DNA from: Rhizobium favelukesii
Lineage (GTDB): Bacteria; Pseudomonadota; Alphaproteobacteria; Rhizobiales; Rhizobiaceae
Reading direction: 5' to 3'
DNA length: 7,754 bases
Assembly: GCF_000577275.2 (NCBI RefSeq)
Contig: NZ_CBYB010000041.1
Coordinates: forward strand, 1-7,754
A model generated the notes under the pieces. That model searched no databases. It was not told where the DNA came from and was given only the letters and a program-made list of their open reading frames with translations. Below, in pieces: positions 1-5,419 of the stretch; position 1 is the stretch's first letter; every line of letters begins with the position of its first letter. A program made the position numbers and the translations under genes.

Positions 1-4
1 GGCC

Positions 5-457
5 ATGATTCCGGCGCGGTCGTCTCGACATGCTCTCTCCTGTTTCCGGCATTTAAGCCAAAGTCAGGCAGAAATTCCACTTATACCGGCTGTACAGTTT
101 TCCCGAGCCAGCTCTTGGGTCGGTGCGCAAGATTCCAATGACTTGTTCATTTCCGCAATTACGATCCTGGAAATTGAGCGCGGAATATTAACCATCCAGC
201 GTCGCGACGCTGCCCAGGGCTCTCGCTTGCGGGGGTGGATGGATAGCCGTGTTCGCCCTGAATTCGCCGAGCGAGTTCTGCCAATCGATGACGCGATAGC
301 GACGCGTTGTGCCCACTTACATATTCCAGACCGCCGCAACGAGGCTGATGCTTTGATCGCCGCTACCGCGCTGGTTCGCGGTTTAACTGTAGTCACGCGT
401 AATGTTCAGGATTTCGATGATACCGGCGTGATCGTAGTCGACCCGTGGCAAGACTGA
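5..457 (+). CDS. VapC/FitB-like PIN-domain toxin, N-terminus lost or scrambled
   Basis: PIN-domain toxins of this family are Mg-dependent ribonucleases normally neutralised by a small DNA-binding antitoxin. From about residue 41 the protein follows the family well: LFISAITILEIERG with catalytic Glu56, EADALIAATA with Asp115, and TRNVQDF with Asp136 near the C-terminus. The first 40 residues do not: the usual opening strand with DTN and the first catalytic Asp is absent. In another frame, around positions 55-75, the peptide KPKSGR resembles the segment that normally follows DTNVVSELR, which suggests one or more indels upstream. The ATG at position 5 may therefore be only an open-frame artefact. 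No antitoxin is visible; it would lie before the window. The gene converges with the NT-HEPN gene. Probably an inactive remnant. The PIN assignment is firm, the start is not. Confidence 0.68.
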   Translation: MIPARSSRHALSCFRHLSQSQAEIPLIPAVQFSRASSWVGAQDSNDLFISAITILEIERGILTIQRRDAAQGSRLRGWMDSRVRPEFAERVLPIDDAIATRCAHLHIPDRRNEADALIAATALVRGLTVVTRNVQDFDDTGVIVVDPWQD

Positions 458-508
458 AATCGGGCGCGGGCACCCGCTAGCGATGTCCTTTTAGATTCCT
501 CAGATCAC

Positions 509-525
509 CCCAAAACCTTTTTGGG
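509..525. other. Short perfect hairpin between two convergent genes
   Basis: CCCAAAA, loop CCT, then TTTTGGG form a 7-bp perfect stem. It lies between the stop of the PIN-domain gene and the stop of the NT-HEPN gene, where a bidirectional terminator would be expected. Neither strand has a U-tract after the stem and the stem is not very GC-rich, so an intrinsic terminator is only a weak possibility. Confidence 0.3.
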
Positions 526-536
526 ATCGTATGGTC

Positions 537-555
537 TGCGGTTCGAATCCGTTCA
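537..555 (+). other. tRNA T-arm-like fragment, possible old attachment site
   Basis: The string GGTTCGAATCC (540-550) is the usual T-loop signature of bacterial tRNA 3' halves, flanked by a weak short stem. No acceptor stem, anticodon arm or CCA-compatible 3' end can be folded around it, so it is not a functional tRNA. Fragments like this often mark where an integrase once used a tRNA 3' end, but no second copy occurs in the window, and chance is a real alternative. Confidence 0.2.
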
Positions 556-578
556 AGAGCAGCAGACGGCTGAATCGA

Positions 579-1508
579 TTACAAGGAAAGCCGTTCTTTG
601 CAGATTGCTTCAACGCGTGTCTGCAGAGCCTTCACGCGCTCGACCAGCCAGCCGAGCTCCTCGTTGCTTATTGTGTATTTCGAGGAATATCGCGCTTCCA
701 CATAGGCCCGCGACAGCAACTCGAAGCAGCGTCGTGAAAACCGGCTATCGCGCGGCCAGGCCTCGACCAGCCTGATATCGAGTCCTTCGGCCTGAGATCG
801 AAGAACCTTCAGACGATGGGATTTGGGACTATAGAGCGTCAGCAGCGCGCAGTGGTAGGCACTCTCGGTCGCTTGGTGGAGCATGAAAACGCCGTGACGC
901 CAAATGCCATTCGACAGGCCGTATTCAGCAAGTCTCAATGCTTCTTCAGACAACTGGCGCCATTGTTCGAAGTGGCTCTCCGCTTCGCGTCGCTGCTCCT
1001 CCGCCGTCAACGGCTTCGGCTGCGCCAGTGAATGGCCGGGCTCCTCGTAGAGGGCAATGCCGTCCCTGGCGATGTCGACGAAGAAGGGCCGGCCGCGGGA
1101 AAGCTGGTCGTTAACGTCCGCCAGCGTGTGGACGATCGGCACGACCGGTGTTTCGATGCGATGAGCGATCTGCTCCTTCAAGAGCCGCTCCTCGATGCCT
1201 TCCCAGAGTTCCTGCTCCTCGGCGAAGGTTTTGCTGTTGACGACGATCAACAGATCGTAGTCGGAGCGATAGCCGCTCAAGTGATCCTCGACCCAGTCGC
1301 CGCGGGCGTAAGATCCATAGAGGAGGACCATCAGAATCCTGCCGGCATTGCGCTTCGCCGACAGCTTGCTTGCCTGGAAGGCTTCGACCTCGGCAAACAG
1401 GATCTCAATGATGCGCGCTAGTTCGCGCCGCTTCCTGTCCGGCAGGTGCTCGATATGGTCGGTCAGGGTCAAAGCCGCATCAAAGCCTTCAGTCAGAATC
1501 GCATCCAT
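579..1508 (-). CDS. Single-chain minimal nucleotidyltransferase + HEPN domain protein
   Basis: The protein has 309 residues from the ATG at 1508. Residues 1-150 are a Pol-beta-type minimal nucleotidyltransferase: GSYARG at 65-70, SDYDLLIV with metal-binding Asp83 and Asp85, and a later acidic strand, FFVDIARDGIALY, with Asp145. Residues 170-305 are a HEPN domain of the COG2250 type, with the helix FMLHQATESAYHCALL and the closing segment EARYSSKYTISNEE. An Arg-X6-His pair (R204-H211) is the only candidate for the HEPN RNase signature. In MntA/HepT pairs the transferase AMPylates the HEPN toxin; here both sit in one chain, so substrate and activity are unknown. An upstream TTG at 1538 would add ten residues, but an AAAAGGA box sits too close to it, whereas GGAA lies about 8 bases before the ATG. 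The gene reads cleanly, unlike most of its neighbours. Domain calls are firm; the toxin-antitoxin or defence role is inferred. Confidence 0.85.
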   Translation of the reverse strand: MDAILTEGFDAALTLTDHIEHLPDRKRRELARIIEILFAEVEAFQASKLSAKRNAGRILMVLLYGSYARGDWVEDHLSGYRSDYDLLIVVNSKTFAEEQELWEGIEERLLKEQIAHRIETPVVPIVHTLADVNDQLSRGRPFFVDIARDGIALYEEPGHSLAQPKPLTAEEQRREAESHFEQWRQLSEEALRLAEYGLSNGIWRHGVFMLHQATESAYHCALLTLYSPKSHRLKVLRSQAEGLDIRLVEAWPRDSRFSRRCFELLSRAYVEARYSSKYTISNEELGWLVERVKALQTRVEAICKERLSL

Positions 1509-1591
1509 CGTAGCGGTTCCATCATGATTGCACACCAAATCCTTTTACGGGATTCTTTCTATACACACAATCCAAGGATGTGATCATTGCA

Positions 1592-1623
1592 CGATACATT
1601 CGTATCGCGCCCCTATTCGTATC
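1592..1623. promoter_or_regulatory. Hairpin plus direct repeat upstream of the NT-HEPN gene
   Basis: CGATAC, four bases, GTATCG form a 6-bp inverted repeat (1592-1607). The 9-mer ATTCGTATC occurs at 1598-1606 and again at 1615-1623, 17 bases apart. The repeats lie about 85-115 bases upstream of the NT-HEPN start, in the otherwise featureless divergent gap 1509-1746. They could be operator half-sites for either neighbour. No convincing -35/-10 pair was found. Confidence 0.25.
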
Positions 1624-1746
1624 CGGGCGCCATCTGGGAGGCGCGTCGCCCTCGACTGATGCAGTTGATGACGCTATTGACGAGGATAAAGCCACTGTGC
1701 CGCTGGCCAGCGTCACCTCCCTCGCTAAGTTCAAGGTTCCAATAAC

Positions 1747-2015
1747 ATGAAAAAGCCGCAACGAAACTTCGTTGTTTGAACCCAAATCCGGCCGTCGGCG
1801 GCAGACGTCGAAACCGGTCTCGATCTGGGGGCAATCTGGATCTCAAGGCGGTGTCGGCTGCGGTAAGCTCCGACGTTTCCGATGACGCCGGTCATCAGAT
1901 CGTAGAGCTAGATAAGGCGATTTCTTCATCGCCGGTGTCAGCCAACAACGATGTTGGCACGAGAGGAGATTTATGGTCAACGAAACCAACGCGACTGTCA
2001 ATACCGATTCCGTGA
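1747..2015 (+). pseudogene. Frameshifted N-terminal module of a rhizobial SyrB-associated protein
   Basis: ATG at 1747 opens MKKPQRNFVV and then hits TGA at 1777. Dropping one T near 1774-1776 restores VEPKSGRRRQTSKPVSIWG. Dropping one G from the G-run at 1829-1833 then restores NLDLKAVSAAVSSDVSD, which stays open to a stop at 2013. I recall a conserved rhizobial block of the form KKPQRNFVVE-KSGRR-SIWG-DLK, often at the head of longer proteins that end in the SyrB coiled coil. Its function is unknown; the basic patch suggests nucleic-acid or protein binding. The reconstructed frame overlaps the SyrB-like start at 1973 in another frame, so a third indel may have cut one long gene in two. The block is readable over all three frames, which is strong evidence for a broken gene. 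Homopolymer sequencing error is the main alternative. Confidence 0.6.
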
Positions 2016-2389
2016 TCACCGATCCTGTAACAGCGGCGGAGCCGAAGAAGCAGCGTGCACCGCGCGCCAAAAAGGCGACGCTCGAGACGGCAAGTGCCGA
2101 TATCACGGTGGAGACCCAGTCGCCTCCTGCACCGGCAAAGCGGGGCAGGCCGGCGGGTGCTGCCAAAACCAAGCCGATCGTCGCAAAAGCCACACGTGGA
2201 CCGAAGCTGGTTGGCAAAACGAGCGCTGCAAAGTCCACCCCCGCCGCGACAAATGCTCCCATTTCGGCTGCCGACGAGATGGCGGAACTCGTCCGGCTGG
2301 AGGAGGAAAACCAGATGCTGCGCAAGTCGCTTGCAGAAAAGCTTCGCCAGGAAAACGCCGATCTGCGCAAGCGCCTCGGTCTTGCCTGA
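1973..2389 (+). CDS. syrB-like: SyrB-like putative transcriptional regulator with AT-hook
   Basis: This 138-residue protein resembles SyrB of Sinorhizobium, named for an effect on symbiotic regulation and thought to act on DNA. Residues 1-95 are low-complexity and rich in Lys, Ala and Pro, with basic clusters PKKQRAPRAKK (24-34) and KRGRPAG (56-62), the latter a classic AT-hook core. Residues 101-137 form a charged coiled coil, DEMAELVRLEEENQML through AEKLRQENADLRKRLGLA, which is the most recognisable family signature and probably dimerises. The start is supported by an excellent Shine-Dalgarno, GAGGAGA, about four bases before the ATG. The helix-turn-helix-like middle that I recall in longer SyrB proteins is absent. 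It follows the broken module at 1747 and precedes a second coiled-coil protein, probably as one transcription unit. The SyrB family call is good; the direct target is unknown. Confidence 0.75.
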   Translation: MVNETNATVNTDSVITDPVTAAEPKKQRAPRAKKATLETASADITVETQSPPAPAKRGRPAGAAKTKPIVAKATRGPKLVGKTSAAKSTPAATNAPISAADEMAELVRLEEENQMLRKSLAEKLRQENADLRKRLGLA

Positions 2390-2402
2390 CGGTCTTGCCT
2401 GA
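2377..2402 (+). repeat. 13-bp tandem duplication across the SyrB-like stop codon
   Basis: The unit CGGTCTTGCCTGA occurs twice in direct succession (2377-2389 and 2390-2402). The first copy contains the last codons and TGA of the SyrB-like gene, so the protein is unchanged. It looks like a recent replication-slippage event. Confidence 0.8.
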
Positions 2403-2548
2403 CTGGCCGCCTGCAAGCGCGTCGGCTAAGGCCGACCGTATTTAATCCCTGCTCCCATTGGCCATGAACATCGGCGGCGGTCCGTCCGCAACCGATGCAG
2501 TCCAAGGACTGTTCGATGGCAAGGAAAAAGCCGAGAGGTTGAGGAAAG

Positions 2549-3031
2549 ATGGCGGCGTCCCCTTGGAAATTTCTGGTTGGACTGACGAGACGACATGGCA
2601 AGGACCATGAGAACGCGGCCGTCGAGGACACATCCGATAAGCCGGTAGCCGAAGAGACGCAGGAGCCGGCTCAGCTCCAGCCACCAGCCGCATCGGTGCC
2701 GCCCACCGACGGTGCGCAGGACGCCGCCAATCCGGTCGATGCGCATTCGAACGCCTCTGATGATGTTCGCAATATTGAGAGGCTCGTCGAAGGACCGGAT
2801 GGTCCAGACGAACCCGCCTTGCGGCAGGTCGATGATCACGCCTCGACGACGGGCCTTGGCTTGCAACCTGCGCCTGTCGAGGTTTTGGCGACAACGAAAC
2901 CGCGCAAGGCGCGCGTGTTTCGAAAGACAAATGCGTCGGCCGAAATCCGGCAGCTGCGCAGTCAGCTGGCGCAGAAGCTTCAACGTCAAAACGCCCAACT
3001 GCGAAAGATGCTGGAGCGATTTGACCGATAG
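2549..3031 (+). CDS. Second SyrB-type coiled-coil protein, function unknown
   Basis: The protein has 160 residues. It opens with SPWKFLVGLTRRHG, a short hydrophobic-basic stretch, followed by an acidic, Pro/Ala-rich and probably disordered region (20-115). A basic stretch, KPRKARVFRK (118-126), leads into a C-terminal coiled coil, EIRQLRSQLAQKLQRQNAQL, ending LRKMLERFDR (132-160). That tail parallels the one on the SyrB-like neighbour (LAEKLRQENADLRKRL), so the two may pair through their coiled coils; this is inference. GAGGAAAG directly before the ATG is a good ribosome binding site. The intergenic gap of 159 bases from the SyrB-like gene contains no clear terminator. No catalytic motif is visible. 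Similar proteins are, as far as I recall, common but uncharacterised in rhizobia. Confidence 0.68.
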   Translation: MAASPWKFLVGLTRRHGKDHENAAVEDTSDKPVAEETQEPAQLQPPAASVPPTDGAQDAANPVDAHSNASDDVRNIERLVEGPDGPDEPALRQVDDHASTTGLGLQPAPVEVLATTKPRKARVFRKTNASAEIRQLRSQLAQKLQRQNAQLRKMLERFDR

Positions 3032-3132
3032 AGAACAAGGATATGTCGCAAGCTCGCAAGGGGCGAGCGCCATTGCTCGCCTCTGCCTAGCTTTTTCGAC
3101 CGCAGGCACCTCAAGGGCGGTATTGCCGTCTG

Positions 3133-3252
3133 TCAAAACCCCATGGCTCTGGCGACAATCCAGGTCGGAACCCCGGCCGTCACGGCTGATGCCAGCAATA
3201 CCGAGACTATCTTGATCGCATAAGCCCGAGCATCATCCCGTGCGTATCTCAT
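3133..3252 (-). CDS. Small single-pass membrane peptide, 39 residues
   Basis: The start is set by a perfect GGAGGT seven bases before the ATG at 3252, which is stronger than at most larger genes here. The peptide begins MRYARDDARAYAIK, a charged amphipathic stretch, followed by a hydrophobic helix of about 20 residues (IVSVLLASAVTAGVPTWIVA), and ends RAMGF. It is probably an inner-membrane peptide with the basic N-terminus inside. A longer in-frame reading from 3315 has no comparable ribosome site. It lies opposite to and just after the second SyrB-type gene. I do not recognise a named family. Possible roles include a type I toxin or a small accessory of a membrane complex, neither supported further. 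Confidence 0.5.
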   Translation of the reverse strand: MRYARDDARAYAIKIVSVLLASAVTAGVPTWIVARAMGF

Positions 3253-3463
3253 CGACCTAACCTCCCACCCCTGTTTTCGGATTGAACTACTGGCGTGAGG
3301 GACGAGTCGAGTCACGATTCTTCAACGTCGTTTATACTGGGCGTCGAGCGGTCAGGGCCTGTTACCAACTTGCGACCAACCGGCGCCTGCGTAGCAGCGT
3401 GCCGTTACGGCCCGCACCAAGCCACGACATGGTCCAGACTCTCTCTTCCGCAAGGCGTTCATT

Positions 3464-3613
3464 ATGAGACCGCGCAGATCGCGACCGTCATCGCGATCCA
3501 ATCGGGGCGCCAAACTCGAACACAGCGCCTTCGCCTTTATTGTCGGCAAGCCGTACCGTGCCACCCTGGGCATGGCGCCATCAGGGCGGACGTGTCTAAC
3601 GGTGTTCGGCTAA
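3464..3613 (+). CDS. Possible 49-residue basic protein
   Basis: The frame opens with MRPRRSRPSSRSNRGAK, strongly basic, then HSAFAFIVGKPYRATLGM, ending in GRTCLTVFG before TAA. Third positions are mostly G or C, as in real genes nearby, and the composition changes from basic and disordered to hydrophobic. The ribosome site is weak (AAGGCG, about 8 bases away). No family recognised; it could be a chance frame. Confidence 0.3.
   Translation: MRPRRSRPSSRSNRGAKLEHSAFAFIVGKPYRATLGMAPSGRTCLTVFG
3477..3498. promoter_or_regulatory. 8-bp perfect inverted repeat containing paired TCGCGA
   Basis: GATCGCGA, six bases, TCGCGATC. It shares the paired TCGCGA arrangement with the repeat just before ardC, although TCGCGA also occurs inside coding sequence elsewhere in the window. 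It overlaps the start of the possible 49-residue frame. A regulatory role is speculative. Confidence 0.22.
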
Positions 3614-3825
3614 CCCTCTCTGTTCCGCTGCCCATCATCTGCCGATCTTGGTTCCGCTCCTGCCGTTGAACATACCGGTGATGTCCGCGCCTCGCGTCCT
3701 GCCCCGGCTTTGAGGTCCTGCCGGGCCCGCGCTGCCCCGCAACGGCGTTGCCGTCCTCCACTGCCGTTGCGGCCCTATCGGGTGCAGGCCAGCGCTTTGA
3801 GCCCGGCTTGCGGGACCGCCGTAGC

Positions 3826-3846
3826 AGGTCGCGATCGTCGCGACCT
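3826..3846. promoter_or_regulatory. Perfect 9-bp inverted repeat just upstream of ardC
   Basis: AGGTCGCGA, spacer TCG, TCGCGACCT. It ends 17 bases before the ardC ATG and only a few bases before its GGAGGT ribosome binding site. As DNA it could be an operator; as RNA it would form a very stable hairpin beside the ribosome site. Antirestriction genes are often tightly regulated on plasmid entry, which makes a control element here plausible. Confidence 0.45.
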
Positions 3847-3863
3847 TAAACGGAGGTTTAGAC

Positions 3864-4785
3864 ATGACGAGGCAGCCAACCCAGCAACGATCCGAAATCT
3901 ACAGCCGCATCACCGACAAGATCATCGCCGAACTCGAGCAGGGCGTCAGACCCTGGATGCAGCCCTGGAACACGGCATCTCAAGGCGACCGAATCACCCG
4001 GCCGCTGCGCCACAATGGCGAGCCGTACTCCGGCATCAACGTCCTCATCCTCTGGTCCGAAGCGATTGCCCGCAGTTTCTCGTCGGCCACCTGGATGACC
4101 TTCCGCCAGGCATTAGAACTGGGGGCTGCCGTCCGCAAAGGCGAAACCGGCACATCGGTCGTCTTCGCCAGCTCGTTCATCCGCACCGAAACTGCTGAAA
4201 CCGGCGAGGCGGTCGAACTCAACATCCCGTTCATGAAAACATACACGGTCTTTAACGCCGATCAGATCGCTGGTCTTGACGGCCGGTTTCCAAAGATCGC
4301 AACCCCGTCACATCCATTTGACCGTATCGGCGAGGCCGGTCGTTTCTTTGCCAACACCGGCGCGCTGATCCGCCACGGGGGTTCGTCGGCCTATTATGCG
4401 GCGGCACACGACTATCCAGATGCCATCCTTTGATGATTTCAGGGACGATGCAGCCTACGTCGCCATCTTGAGTCATGAGCTGACCCACTGGACGGCAGCC
4501 TCGCATCGTCTCGATCGCGATCTCAGCCGTTACGCCAAGGACAATAGCGAACGCGCCCGCGAGGAACTGATCGCCGAGCTCGGCAGTTGCTTCCTCTGCG
4601 CTGATCTCGGCATTGTTCCAGAACTTGAACCACGGTCCGACCATGCGAGCTACCTCGCTTCCTGGCTCAAGGTCCTCGCAGACGACAAGCGGGCGATCTT
4701 TACCGCGGCCAGCCATTCGCAGCGCGCTGTCAGCTACCTACACCATCTGCAGCCGCGTCATGCAGGCGAGGGAGAGGCGGCGTGA
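3864..4785 (+). pseudogene. ardC: ArdC-type antirestriction protein, split by one frameshift
   Basis: ArdC proteins protect incoming plasmid DNA against host restriction; they join an ssDNA-binding N-terminal domain to a zinc metallopeptidase-like domain. The first frame (3864-4433, 189 codons) carries the N-terminal domain, including ITDKIIAELEQGVRPWMQPW, the NVLILW segment and TWMTFRQA. The second frame (4396-4785) carries FDDFRDDAAYVAILSHELTHW, with the HELTH zinc motif at 4474-4488, the later Glu in EELIAELGSCFL, and the ending ASWLKVLADDKRAIF. Homologues read DY-IQMP across the join. Here GACTATCCAGATGCC has lost about two bases near 4411-4416, giving a stop at 4431. Rejoined, the product is about 306 residues, the normal family size. 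GGAGGT six bases before the ATG marks the start. All visible key residues survive, so the lesion is recent or a sequencing error; otherwise the domains would be made separately. Confidence 0.85.
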
Positions 4786-4942
4786 GCCGCTTCTTTCCTC
4801 ACTGGAACCGCGCGAAAAGGCCGGCTCTCGAAAACCGCGTCACTGGCAGCCTAGCGACAACGCGCGCCGCTTCGGCATCCCGGTCTGGCAAGCCTCCCAG
4901 AACGGCGCCCATGAGCGCCTTTCCCAAGCCTGACGGTCAGAC
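4786..4942. other. Gap between ardC and the antitoxin remnant, no gene supported
   Basis: A frame in register with the antitoxin runs through this stretch from a GTG overlapping the ardC stop, but the encoded residues are basic and Pro/Ser-rich with no recognisable domain. It is treated as non-coding or as scrambled sequence. Confidence 0.4.
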
Positions 4943-4964
4943 ATGTATGCGTCTTGCATTACAT
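4943..4964. promoter_or_regulatory. Candidate antitoxin operator (imperfect palindrome)
   Basis: ATGTATGC, five bases, GCATTACAT: the right arm matches the complement of the left except for one extra base. It ends 27 bases before the antitoxin ATG, where an autoregulating ribbon-helix-helix antitoxin would bind. The A/T-rich character stands out from the GC-rich surroundings. The assignment rests on position and symmetry only. Confidence 0.4.
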
Positions 4965-4991
4965 TCTGCTCCACTTCGAAAAGAGACCCAT

Positions 4992-5318
4992 ATGGCCGCC
5001 ACCAATTCCCGAAAGGGAACGCCTGTTTCCATGCGCTTTCGCGATGACGATCTCGCGATCATCGATCGGGGCGCGGCCCTGACCGGGCTGTCGCGGACCG
5101 AATTCATGCGTCGGGAGCAAGCGCAGACTGCGATCCTCGACGAGAGTGTCAGCAAGATCCGAACCGGCCGTCCCGATTGCGGCCATATCGGTCGCGTATT
5201 GGAACGGCCCTTGTCCGGGAGGCTTTTCGCGCCATCGATGAAGAAGCGGAGCACTTCTGGCAGAGCTGGGGTTTTATTCCGTCGCTCGACAACCAGTCCA
5301 TGCTCATTCGGTCGATGA
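4992..5318 (+). pseudogene. TacA/DUF1778-type antitoxin, C-terminal half lost
   Basis: The start ATG at 4992 follows AAAGAGA by about seven bases. Residues 1-55 match ribbon-helix-helix antitoxins paired with GNAT toxins: KGTPVSMRFRDDDLAIIDR is the DNA-binding strand and first helix, and GLSRTEFMRR the second helix. Compared with what I recall of the family, about four residues are missing after FMRR; AQTAILDESV is still recognisable. From about residue 58 the expected SPE-F segment and toxin-binding tail are replaced by basic sequence with no family resemblance. The cause is visible: the same DNA, in another frame, encodes the end of the partner toxin. A DNA-binding dimer could still form, but toxin neutralisation would be lost. 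Confidence 0.65.
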
Positions 5319-5419
5319 CCGACATCGGAGTGGATGGCGTCCTCCTAGACATAGCCGACCTGCGGCTCATTTTCCGGGCCCTCCTTGAGGCCAAGACCTC
5401 TTATACGCCTCCTCACTGA
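5177..5419 (+). pseudogene. TacT-like GNAT acetyltransferase toxin, C-terminal remnant
   Basis: GNAT toxins of this class acetylate aminoacyl-tRNA to stop translation. The frame shows SRIGTALVREAFR, resembling the acetyl-CoA-binding loop and following helix, then AIDEEAEHFWQSWGFIPS and SMLIRSMTDI, which match the usual C-terminal strand and the FY-x-GF region. Between the two blocks the family normally has about 15 more residues (the RAL-V-VHA strand), so an internal deletion is likely. The N-terminal two thirds of the toxin are absent altogether. The last residues before TGA at 5417 run into the left end of the IS630 element, so the natural end may be replaced too. No start codon with a ribosome site is present and activity is not expected. 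Confidence 0.55.

Larger units (their letters stand above)
3253..3863. other. Largely non-coding leader region upstream of ardC
   Basis: No convincing long gene occupies this 611-base stretch. It contains the 49-codon frame at 3464-3613, an 8-bp inverted repeat at 3477-3498 and a 9-bp inverted repeat at 3826-3846. Positions 3614-3825 are GC-rich, with recurrent TGCCGTTG and GTCCTGCC words but no extended repeat. Promoters for ardC (+) and for the membrane peptide (-, from 3252) should lie here, but no clear -35/-10 pair stands out. Confidence 0.4.

Noticed and set aside
509..525. Intrinsic terminator
   Set aside because: The stem is good but no U-tract follows on either strand; listed only as a hairpin.
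1032..1421. Plus-strand 129-codon frame
   Set aside because: Antisense to the nucleotidyltransferase domain, whose catalytic motifs are on the minus strand.
2464..2610. 48-residue frame MNIGGGPSATDAVQG... before the second coiled-coil gene
   Set aside because: No ribosome site, overlaps the next gene start in another frame, and no family recognised; kept only as a remote possibility.
1843..2631. Long minus-strand open frame of 262 codons
   Set aside because: It is antisense to the SyrB-like gene, which has a strong ribosome site and recognisable motifs; the encoded residues show no domain and Ser/Arg-rich bias typical of a shadow frame.
2426..3136. Minus-strand open frame of 236 codons
   Set aside because: Antisense to the second coiled-coil gene, Arg/Leu-rich with no motif and no ribosome site.
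3710..4198. Plus-strand open frame of 162 codons overlapping ardC
   Set aside because: Shadow of ardC in another frame; Arg/Pro/His-rich composition and no motifs.
4782..4991. N-terminal extension of the antitoxin from the GTG at 4782
   Set aside because: The added 70 residues have no domain character, while the ATG at 4992 has a ribosome site and matches the family start.
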